Shown here piece by piece: positions 1 through 5,674 of a stretch of DNA of 7,549 nt (position 1 is its first letter; each line of letters opens with the position of its first letter). The DNA comes from Spirochaetales bacterium (GTDB lineage Bacteria; Spirochaetota; Spirochaetia; DTKZ01): NCBI GenBank assembly GCA_031266855.1, contig JAISAF010000222.1, positions 1 through 7,549 on the forward strand, given 5' to 3'. The notes beneath the pieces are model-generated. The model ran no database searches, was not told the DNA's origin, and worked only from the letters and a program-made list of their open reading frames with translations. The translations under genes and the position numbers were made by a program.

Positions 1-5
1 CAAAT

Positions 6-60
6 CCGAGGACTTGGAGCGGAAAGCCCGGTTTTTGGCGCGGAGCGCAAAAAAGGCGCC
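6..60 (-). repeat. Dispersed repeat, left copy (inverted relative to 6809-6876)
   Basis: Read on the - strand this copy runs: GGCGCC, a T-run, an imperfect GC-rich palindrome, an A-run, then a 26-base core containing GGGCTTTCCGCTCCAA. Bases 6-36 are the exact reverse complement of 6846-6876 (31 bases identical). The rest of the unit follows the same plan but differs in length. The GC palindrome here (GCGC-GGA-GCGC with flanking T5/A5 and one G/A mismatch) is a degraded version of the perfect hairpin in the right copy. No transposase is visible, so this is a non-autonomous or purely structural repeat. It may extend past the window edge. Confidence 0.85.
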
Positions 61-86
61 TGTTGAAAATGTCCTGACAATGTCTT

Positions 87-114
87 TAAAGCTGAATGCC
101 CCCTAGGCCGATGC
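87..114 (+). promoter_or_regulatory. Sigma-28 (FliA/WhiG-type) promoter candidate for flaB
   Basis: TAAA at 87-90 is followed by a 16-base spacer and GCCGATGC at 107-114. The flagellar sigma-28 consensus is TAAA-N15-GCCGATAA, so the -35 matches fully, the -10 matches six of eight, and the spacer is one base long. Late flagellar genes such as flagellins are the usual targets. Transcription would begin near 120 and give a leader of about 185 bases before the flaB start at 305. Confidence 0.6.
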
Positions 115-261
115 TTTGACCAGGGAAGAAGGATTTTTTCATGCATGCGGAAAAGATTCCTGTTTTCCCTATCACTACTTATATCGGTTTTTTAAAGCCG
201 GGCATGAGTAAAAAAAATCAGATTTACTTTCGGGGGCCGTGGGGCCGGAGGAAGAACTCTG

Positions 262-300
262 TCCTGGACAGGAAGTCCGGGAACACTATTCCAGGGAGGA
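262..300 (+). promoter_or_regulatory. GGA-loop hairpin and ribosome-binding site of the first flaB (CsrA-site candidate)
   Basis: Bases 262-269 pair with 275-282 (eight pairs, one of them U-G), closing the loop AGGAA at 270-274. The Shine-Dalgarno AGGGAGGA lies at 293-300, five bases from GGAGG to the ATG at 305. A GGA in a hairpin loop with a second GGA in the ribosome site about 24 bases downstream is the arrangement CsrA uses to block flagellin translation, as known for the hag leader of Bacillus subtilis. That CsrA binds here is an inference. A short alternative hairpin (CTGTC-CTG-GACAG, 259-271) would compete with this one. Confidence 0.5.
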
Positions 301-304
301 ATAT

Positions 305-1165
305 ATGATTATCAATCACAACATGAGCGCGTTGTTCGCTCAGCGGGAGAATGGGGTCAACGACCGGACTGTGACGAAAAGTATCGAGAAGCTTTCGTCG
401 GGGTTGCGTGTTAATCGGGCAGGGGACGACGCTTCTGGTCTTGCTGTGTCGGAGAAGATGCGTTCCCAGATTCGGGGTTTGAGGCAGGCTTCGCAGAACG
501 CTTCGAATGGTATTTCCCTTATTCAAACGTCGGAGGGCTATTTGCAGGAGACTCAGGATATTCTGCATCGTATTCGCGAGCTTTCGGTTCAGTCCGCGAA
601 TGGTATTTACACGCCTGAGGACAGGATGCAGATTCAGGTCGAGGTGTCTCAGCTTGTTGATGAGGTTGACCGTATTGCTTCGCACGCGCAGTTCAATGGT
701 ATGAATCTGCTGACGGGGCGTTTTGCGGAGGAGGGTCAGGAAAACGTTGTTACGGCTTCTATGTACTTTCATATTGGTGCTAACATGGATCAGCGGGAAA
801 GGGTGTTCATTGGAACCATGACGGCGGGCGCGTTGAATATCAAAGATGCCCAGACTGGTCAGATCATGTCCATTTCCACTCCCGATTCGGCTAATATGTC
901 TATTGGTATTGTGGATGCGGCTTTGAAAAAGGTGAGTAAACAGCGGGCGGATTTGGGGGCGTATCAAAACAGGCTGGAACATGCGGTAAAGGGTATTGAT
1001 GTCAGTGCCGAGAACCTTCAGGCGGCGGAGTCGAGGATTCGGGATACTGATATGGCGTCTGAAATGGTGGAATATATGAGGGATATGATTCTTGTGCAGT
1101 CTTCTACCGCGATGCTTGCCCAGGCCAATATGAAGTCACAATCGGTCTTGCAACTGCTTGGATAA
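305..1165 (+). CDS. flaB: Periplasmic flagellar filament core protein FlaB (flagellin), first copy
   Basis: This is a structural flagellin of the spirochaete periplasmic filament core, exported by the flagellar type III apparatus. It has no signal peptide. The product is 286 residues. It starts MIINHNMSA, carries IEKLSSGLRVNRAGDDASG at about 28-45 in the N-terminal D0/D1 region, and ends with the C-terminal helix MLAQANMKSQSVLQLLG. Residues 87-97 (LHRIRELSVQS) correspond to the D1 segment recognised by TLR5 in enteric flagellin. There are no D2/D3 domains, and the length is normal for treponemal FlaB. The frame stays open upstream to 239, but the ATG at 305 is chosen because AGGGAGGA precedes it and the second copy begins with the same residues. 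A sigma-28-like promoter and a leader hairpin lie upstream and a terminator follows. Compared with the second copy, the stretch at 17-27 (GVNDRTVTKSI) diverges most in the N-terminal region. Confidence 0.97.
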   Translation: MIINHNMSALFAQRENGVNDRTVTKSIEKLSSGLRVNRAGDDASGLAVSEKMRSQIRGLRQASQNASNGISLIQTSEGYLQETQDILHRIRELSVQSANGIYTPEDRMQIQVEVSQLVDEVDRIASHAQFNGMNLLTGRFAEEGQENVVTASMYFHIGANMDQRERVFIGTMTAGALNIKDAQTGQIMSISTPDSANMSIGIVDAALKKVSKQRADLGAYQNRLEHAVKGIDVSAENLQAAESRIRDTDMASEMVEYMRDMILVQSSTAMLAQANMKSQSVLQLLG

Positions 1166-1177
1166 TGTGGTATTATT

Positions 1178-1213
1178 GAAGGTGGGACTGGTGTCCCGCC
1201 TTCGGCCTTTTTT
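1178..1213 (+). terminator. Rho-independent terminator after the first flaB
   Basis: An 11-bp stem (1178-1188 with 1193-1203, one G-U pair) closes a four-base loop, TGGT, and is followed by GGCC and a six-base T-run at 1208-1213. It begins 12 bases after the flaB stop codon. It should end most transcripts from the upstream promoter, so the second flaB probably needs its own promoter or depends on read-through. Confidence 0.85.
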
Positions 1214-1400
1214 GGTTTTTTGAAAAACCGATACGGGCCGGCGGGCTTTGTGTAGTTCTTTGAAAAAAACCCTCCGTATACCGCAGACAAGGAGATTTTC
1301 CGGTTTTTAAACCCGGAGATTCTCTTTGTTGCCGGGGAAACGGAACGGCGGGAAAGCGCGATCTATTCCCGAACAAATTTCCCGCGAGTATACAAAAGGA

Positions 1401-1437
1401 CGAAGGCAAGGGATGCCTTCGGTATTCTTCAAGGAGG
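1401..1437 (+). promoter_or_regulatory. GGA-loop hairpin and ribosome-binding site of the second flaB (CsrA-site candidate)
   Basis: Bases 1401-1408 (CGAAGGCA) pair perfectly with 1414-1421, closing the loop AGGGA at 1409-1413. The Shine-Dalgarno AAGGAGG is at 1431-1437, eight bases before the ATG at 1446. Stem length (8 bp), loop length (5), the GGA in the loop and the distance from stem to start codon (24 bases) all match the first flaB leader within two bases, although the stem sequence is different. Binding by CsrA is an inference. Confidence 0.5.
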
Positions 1438-1445
1438 GTTATCCT

Positions 1446-2300
1446 ATGATTATAAATCATAACATGAGCGCCATGTATTCCAATAGGGAGCTTGGCGCGC
1501 GCACCGTAGATTTGGGAAAAAATATCGAGAAACTGAGTTCCGGGCTTCGTATCAACAGGGCTGGCGATGACGCGTCGGGACTTGCGGTTTCCGAGAAGCT
1601 CCGTAGCCAGATTCGGGGTCTGAATCAGGCGCAGCGTAATATCGAAAACGGAGTTTCTTTTATTCAGACCACAGAGGGCTATTTGCAGGAGACCCAGGAC
1701 ATTCTGCATCGTATGCGGGAATTGGCTGTTCAGTCGGCTAATGGTATTTATACTCCCGAAGACCGTATGCAGATCCAGGTTGAGGTGTCCCAGCTTGTAG
1801 ACGAAGTCAACCGCATCGCGTCCCATGCTCAGTTTAATGGAATGAATATTCTTACTGGCGGGTTTGCCGAGGATTCCGTTGTTGGCAGGGTAATGCGGCT
1901 TCAGGTTGGCGCCAATATGGATCAGGGCGAAGATATGTTTATCGGCACGATGACTGCCGGAGCTCTGGGACTTGTGAATCCTGAAGGTCAGGGAGGCATG
2001 ATTTCAATTTCTACGGTTGAAACGGCTAATATGGCTATTGGTACTGTTGACACCGCTCTGCGGACTGTGAGTAAACAGCGCGCGGATCTGGGGGCCTACC
2101 AGAACCGTTTCGAAATGGCTTCACGGGGAGTCGCCGTGGCCGCGGAAAATATGCAGGCTTCTGAGTCGCGTATCCGCGACGTTGACATGGCGAGTGAGAT
2201 GGTCAACTTTGTAAAGAACTCTATACTCTCCCAGTCTAATACGGCAATGCTGGCTCAGGCCAACATGAGTTCACAGAGTACACTACAGCTTTTGGGCTAA
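1446..2300 (+). CDS. flaB: Periplasmic flagellar filament core protein FlaB (flagellin), second copy
   Basis: A second flagellin paralogue of 284 residues, exported without a signal peptide to build the periplasmic filament core with the other FlaB proteins. It opens MIINHNMSAMYSNRELGAR, carries IEKLSSGLRINRAGDDASG at about 27-45 and the D1 segment LHRMRELAVQ at 87-96, and ends TAMLAQANMSSQSTLQLLG. Residues 97-121 and 123-134 are identical to the first copy, while their codons differ at many third positions. The copies are therefore old paralogues under protein-level selection, not a recent duplication. The main differences are the central loop at about 143-190 and positions 10-27. The frame is open upstream to 1326, but the ATG at 1446 has the strong AAGGAGG and matches the paralogue start. 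The tandem arrangement resembles flaB1/flaB3 of T. pallidum, but which copy corresponds to which cannot be settled here. Confidence 0.97.
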   Translation: MIINHNMSAMYSNRELGARTVDLGKNIEKLSSGLRINRAGDDASGLAVSEKLRSQIRGLNQAQRNIENGVSFIQTTEGYLQETQDILHRMRELAVQSANGIYTPEDRMQIQVEVSQLVDEVNRIASHAQFNGMNILTGGFAEDSVVGRVMRLQVGANMDQGEDMFIGTMTAGALGLVNPEGQGGMISISTVETANMAIGTVDTALRTVSKQRADLGAYQNRFEMASRGVAVAAENMQASESRIRDVDMASEMVNFVKNSILSQSNTAMLAQANMSSQSTLQLLG

Positions 2301-2305
2301 GGTGT

Positions 2306-2354
2306 ACGGATATCCGTTCCGCTTGTAAAGAGATTTCTGGACGTCATCTCTTTA
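2306..2354 (+). other. Palindrome and stem-loop in the 3' region of the second flaB
   Basis: ACGGATATCCGT at 2306-2317 is a perfect 12-base palindrome starting six bases after the flaB stop. TAAAGAGAT at 2326-2334 pairs perfectly with ATCTCTTTA at 2346-2354 around an 11-base loop. No T-run follows, so it is not itself a terminator. It could protect the 3' end of the mRNA, be a protein-binding operator, or influence the terminator 12 bases downstream. The function is unknown. Confidence 0.5.
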
Positions 2355-2366
2355 TGATGAATTTGG

Positions 2367-2397
2367 CGGGGGGAGTTCGCGCTCTCCTCCCGTTTTT
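2367..2397 (+). terminator. Rho-independent terminator between the second flaB and flaG
   Basis: CGGGGGGAG (2367-2375) pairs with CTCCTCCCG (2384-2392), nine pairs including one G-U, around an eight-base loop. Five T follow at once (2393-2397). It ends eight bases before the flaG ribosome site. With no promoter visible between it and flaG, it probably acts as a partial stop that lets a fraction of flagellin transcripts continue into flaG-fliD. Confidence 0.85.
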
Positions 2398-2417
2398 CTT
2401 ACACGGAGGTAAGAATT

Positions 2418-2762
2418 ATGGCTTTGGAAATAACCGGAATTCCCGTCAATGGAATGGCGGCGGTTTCTGCCATGCGCGGGCGGCCTCAGATTCAGGCTTC
2501 CCGGTCCTCATCCGAACAGCCTGAAAGGAAGAAACCTAATCCTGTGCCTGTTCATCAGACAATTCGGGAAATCGAGGAATTCAGTACGTTTTTAAACCGG
2601 CGTCTTAAATATTCGGTGAATCCTGATACTGACCAGGTAATTGTCAAGGTAATTGATCGTGAAACCGATAAGGTAATTAAAGTTCTTCCCCCGGAGGCGC
2701 TGCAAAGACTTCATAGCCGCATGAAAGAAACAATTGGTCTGCTTTTTGACGAGACTATTTAG
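2418..2762 (+). CDS. flaG: FlaG family flagellar protein
   Basis: A 114-residue protein of the FlaG family, which in other bacteria affects flagellar filament length. The biochemical role is not established. The family domain covers about residues 46-110. It contains an amphipathic helix (EIEEFSTFLNRRLKYSV), then the typical strand pattern VIVKVIDRETDKVIKVLPPEAL at 74-95 and a closing helix ending GLLFDETI. Residues 1-45 are Pro/Ser/Gln-rich and probably unstructured, as is common in the family. The ATG at 2418 is preceded by GGAGGT at 2405-2410 with a seven-base gap. It lies 20 bases after the T-run of a strong terminator and 21 bases before fliD, the usual flaG-fliD order. Confidence 0.93.
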   Translation: MALEITGIPVNGMAAVSAMRGRPQIQASRSSSEQPERKKPNPVPVHQTIREIEEFSTFLNRRLKYSVNPDTDQVIVKVIDRETDKVIKVLPPEALQRLHSRMKETIGLLFDETI

Positions 2763-2783
2763 TCCGGGGGAAAAGGGGAAAGA

Positions 2784-4799
2784 GTGCCTGATTTTTCAAT
2801 CCCTGGCGTAAACAGTAAATATAAAACCGATGAACTCATCAGGGGCCTTGTGGAGGCTGAGCGAATCCCCTTAAAACGCATGGAGGATTCGATAAGCTCC
2901 TATAAGACCCAGGCCCAAACCTGGCGGGAGATGAATCAGAACCTTGGCCGTTTCCGGGATTCTTCCCGCGCTTTGTTCGGCTTTCAGAATCCTTTCAGGG
3001 AGAGGCGGGCGTTTTCCGCGGATGAAAGCGTTTTAACCGCCACGGCGACCCGTGAAGCGGTGGAGGGGAAAACCGGGCTGCTTGTTAAGCACATTGCCGA
3101 AAGCGACAAATTCCTGTCAAAACCCCTGAATCTCGATTTTTCCGTTCCTGAGGGGAAATACGGGTTCCGCGTAGGGGAACAGGAAGTGCATTTCAACTTC
3201 CGGGGCGGGAAACTTTCCTCTTTTATTCAAACCCTGAACAACCGCGGTGAAGGTCTGGTACAGGCCCAGGTTGTACGCAACACAATGAATTCCCAGATTT
3301 TCATGATAGAGTCTCTGAAAACGGGTTCGGACTATCCTCTTTCATTTCTTGATGATTCCGCGGCCTTTGCGGAAAACATAGGGCTTGTCGAACGGGATAT
3401 GGAAGGTTCCCGGAGGGTAAGCCTGGATCAGTCTTCTGTAAAGCCCTGGGCAAAACCTCTGAATGCCACGCCTGTGCGGGATAACATATTAAAACTGACG
3501 CCGGGCGGGGAAGTTTCCGTTCCTATAAGCCCCTTGAAAATTAATACGAATACGGTACTGGAGCTTGAGGTAAAAGTAACATCCCGGAAGGGGGAAATCC
3601 CGCCGCCTCCCGCGCCGCCGCCTGGCCCTTCCATCCCTGAAGCGCCTTTGCTGAGTTTCCAGGACATTACCATACAGGGCGGCTCTTCAAAGGTTATTCT
3701 TCCTGAATGGACGCCGCCGGAGGGCCCGAAGGTTGTTGATGATTTTACTATGATGTTCGCGGGGATTGACGGGGTTTCTGTTCCACTTCCAGAGCTTTCC
3801 GATACCAGCGATTTTGTCAAACTGACTATTCCCTTGAGTGATTACGGCAGGGAGATTTCCGCGCTCTATTTCCGTAATGCCAATACCCACAGGGATCTTG
3901 AAGTACGCGGCATCCACGTATATGATCCCGCGGCCCGCGGGGATTTCATTCCCGCGAATCCGGTAAGTACGGCGCGGGACGCGCAAATCGTAATGAACGG
4001 TGTTCCCATTGTGCGTTCCTCAAATACGATAACAGACCTCCTGCCCGGGGTAACAATCAACCTTGAAAAAGCGGGGACATCGCCGGTAGAACTGACGATA
4101 GAGCCGGACAGGGAAAAGATCAAGGACGCTCTTATCCAGTTTGTGGGGTATTACAATCAGCTTGTCGCCAATATCAATATCCTCACACGTACCGACGAAA
4201 ACATCATTCAGGAAATTACCTACCTTTCGCCGGAAGAACAGGAACGGGCCAGGGAAAAGCTGGGCCTTTTCAATGGCGATCAGACCCTTCTGCAAATGCG
4301 GGGGACTTTCCAGAATATTATGATGAACCCTTACCCGACTTCCGCGGGTGAAGAGATGGCGCTTCTGGCCCAGGCCGGCATTTCGACAAACAGCCGGGCA
4401 GGCGGGGCGAACTACGATATAACAAAACTCCGGGGTTATCTGGAAATTGACGAAAACAAACTGGACGAAACTCTGAAAAGTAACCTTGGCGCGGTGCAGG
4501 AGCTTTTCGGAAACGATACGGACGGCGACCTGATTCCCGATTCGGGGGTAGCCGTCGCGGTGGATAATTATATCCGCCCTATGGTACAGACGGGGGGGAT
4601 CATTCCCCTGAAACTGAATACCATTGATTCACAGATAAGCCAGACAAACCGCAGAATCGAAAACTATAACCGCTATCTGGAAAATTTTGAAAAGAATCTC
4701 AAGCGGAAATACGGCGTCATGGAAGGCGCTCTGGGGAGTCTTGAAAAAAGCTCACAATCAGTAGAAAACTTTAACAGAAGCAGCGGAACCAATCGATAA
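2784..4799 (+). CDS. fliD: Flagellar hook-associated protein 2, filament cap FliD
   Basis: FliD caps the growing filament and folds exported flagellin into place; in spirochaetes this happens in the periplasm. It starts at GTG (2784) behind AAAAGGGGAAAG, and the N-terminus FSIPGVNSKYKTDELIRGLVE is typical of HAP2_N (about residues 4-105). The middle segment ARDAQIVMNGVPIVRSSN to PGVTINL (398-427) and the helical C-terminal region to residue 671 match the HAP2_C part. The final 60 residues form a probable coiled coil. At 671 residues it is about 200 longer than enteric FliD. The extra part, about 215-395, is beta-rich, with a Pro-rich linker (PPPPAPPPGPSIPEAP, 273-288) and a jelly-roll-like ending (SALYFRNANTHRDLEVRGI, then HVYDP). 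A calcium-loop-like motif DTDGDLIPD is at 578-586. Long FliD proteins are normal in treponemes as far as I recall. Confidence 0.95.
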   Translation: MPDFSIPGVNSKYKTDELIRGLVEAERIPLKRMEDSISSYKTQAQTWREMNQNLGRFRDSSRALFGFQNPFRERRAFSADESVLTATATREAVEGKTGLLVKHIAESDKFLSKPLNLDFSVPEGKYGFRVGEQEVHFNFRGGKLSSFIQTLNNRGEGLVQAQVVRNTMNSQIFMIESLKTGSDYPLSFLDDSAAFAENIGLVERDMEGSRRVSLDQSSVKPWAKPLNATPVRDNILKLTPGGEVSVPISPLKINTNTVLELEVKVTSRKGEIPPPPAPPPGPSIPEAPLLSFQDITIQGGSSKVILPEWTPPEGPKVVDDFTMMFAGIDGVSVPLPELSDTSDFVKLTIPLSDYGREISALYFRNANTHRDLEVRGIHVYDPAARGDFIPANPVSTARDAQIVMNGVPIVRSSNTITDLLPGVTINLEKAGTSPVELTIEPDREKIKDALIQFVGYYNQLVANINILTRTDENIIQEITYLSPEEQERAREKLGLFNGDQTLLQMRGTFQNIMMNPYPTSAGEEMALLAQAGISTNSRAGGANYDITKLRGYLEIDENKLDETLKSNLGAVQELFGNDTDGDLIPDSGVAVAVDNYIRPMVQTGGIIPLKLNTIDSQISQTNRRIENYNRYLENFEKNLKRKYGVMEGALGSLEKSSQSVENFNRSSGTNR

Positions 4800-4810
4800 T
4801 AAATACAGCT

Positions 4811-5674
4811 ATGAAAATATTTATAAACGGAGAACCCGTATCCTTCTCTCTTGAAAACGAAAAAACCCTTTTTGACGTTTTTGGGGCGATTTCCGGCTGG
4901 GCGGCGGATCAGGGAATACGGATTTCCTGTTTTGAGGTAGACGGCGAACCCATACATATCCCTCCAATCGGTACATGGGCGGGCCGGCCTCTTGAAGACA
5001 TCCTGACAATCGCTGTTTCGGCCGAACAGGACAAACCCGCGGAGGACATACACGACCTTGAGGTTATCCGCGATTATTTTGATCTTTTTGAAAAAGCCCT
5101 TGCCGCGGATGACGAAAAGGCCTTGGGGGAAATCCTGAAAGAATATCCCTACATCCGCCAGGCCCTTGAGGTTCACATAAAGGATATTTTCGGATCCGCG
5201 GCTTTTGATAAAGACGCATTTTTTTCTAGCGGGCGGGACCCGGCGTCGTTTACCCCGGCGGAAAAAACCGCCATGAAGAGTTATGTACAGGCGGCCGGCC
5301 TTGTTGTCCGGGATCGCCTCGCGGAAATCACCCAGCCCGCGCAGGAGGCGGCAAACGTTTCCCGGCTTCTTCTTGCGGTAAAACCCTCTCTGGAAAACGT
5401 ACCCGTTCTTCTCCAGTCAGGCAAAGACCGCGAAGCGATGCAGAGTATCCTGACCTATACAGAGCTTGCCCTAAAAGCGATACGCATTCTGTCCCGCAAA
5501 CACGGAGGCCAGGAAGCCCGTGCGGTTTTTTGCAGGGAATTGAACGGAATTTTAAATGAGCTGACCAGCGCGTTTCAGGCGCGGGATTCTGTTTTGATAG
5601 GAGACCTTTTTGAATACGAAATAGCCCCCCGCACAGACAGGCTGGCGGAACTTCTTATGGGAGAATGTCCATGA
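4811..5674 (+). CDS. Uncharacterised protein downstream of fliD
   Basis: I do not recognise a named family in this 287-residue protein. Residues 1-70 alternate strands and one helix (MKIFINGEPVSFSLE, LFDVFGAISGWA, ISCFEVDGEPI), a pattern like a small beta-grasp (ThiS-like) fold; that is only an impression. Residues 80-280 are predicted almost entirely helical and acidic. There is no signal peptide or membrane segment, so it should be cytoplasmic. It starts 11 bases after fliD with no clear Shine-Dalgarno, which suggests translational coupling, and its end overlaps the PilZ gene by four bases. Its place right after fliD is where the export chaperone genes fliS and fliT lie in many bacteria, and the helical C-terminal half would suit such a role, but no sequence match supports this. 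The corresponding position in T. pallidum also holds a hypothetical gene, from memory. Confidence 0.88.
   Translation: MKIFINGEPVSFSLENEKTLFDVFGAISGWAADQGIRISCFEVDGEPIHIPPIGTWAGRPLEDILTIAVSAEQDKPAEDIHDLEVIRDYFDLFEKALAADDEKALGEILKEYPYIRQALEVHIKDIFGSAAFDKDAFFSSGRDPASFTPAEKTAMKSYVQAAGLVVRDRLAEITQPAQEAANVSRLLLAVKPSLENVPVLLQSGKDREAMQSILTYTELALKAIRILSRKHGGQEARAVFCRELNGILNELTSAFQARDSVLIGDLFEYEIAPRTDRLAELLMGECP

Larger units (their letters stand above)
1..304. other. Non-coding region upstream of the first flaB
   Basis: No gene is supported here. The stretch holds an inverted copy of a dispersed repeat (6-60), a sigma-28-like promoter (87-114), a leader of about 190 bases, and a hairpin plus ribosome-binding site before flaB. 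All three + frames stay open for the first 60 or more bases. One remains open until a TAG at 104-106, so the 3' end of an upstream gene cannot be excluded, but nothing recognisable is encoded. Confidence 0.6.

Noticed and set aside
2..106. Possible 3' end of an upstream gene (open frame ending TAG at 104-106, containing SEDLERKARF)
   Set aside because: All + frames are open over this short stretch, the peptide is repeat-derived, and the frame runs through the sigma-28-like promoter. It cannot be supported without the upstream sequence.
239..304. 22-codon N-terminal extension of the first FlaB from an upstream start
   Set aside because: The ATG at 305 has AGGGAGGA just upstream and gives the canonical flagellin start MIINHNMSA. 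The extension overlaps the ribosome site and hairpin.
224..982. Long open frame on the - strand opposite the first flaB (and a similar one at 1173-1826 opposite the second)
   Set aside because: They are antisense shadows of conserved flagellin codons. They resemble each other only because the sense genes are paralogues, and they have no family match or ribosome site.
1326..1445. 40-codon N-terminal extension of the second FlaB
   Set aside because: The paralogue, the family start MIINHNMSA and the strong AAGGAGG at 1431 all point to the ATG at 1446.
305..2300. Recent gene conversion between the two flaB copies
   Set aside because: The most conserved protein stretches still differ at many synonymous positions, which points to selection on the protein, not recent exchange.
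2353..2358. TATGAT as a -10 box for flaG
   Set aside because: No -35 lies at a proper distance, and a transcript starting there would run straight into the terminator at 2367.
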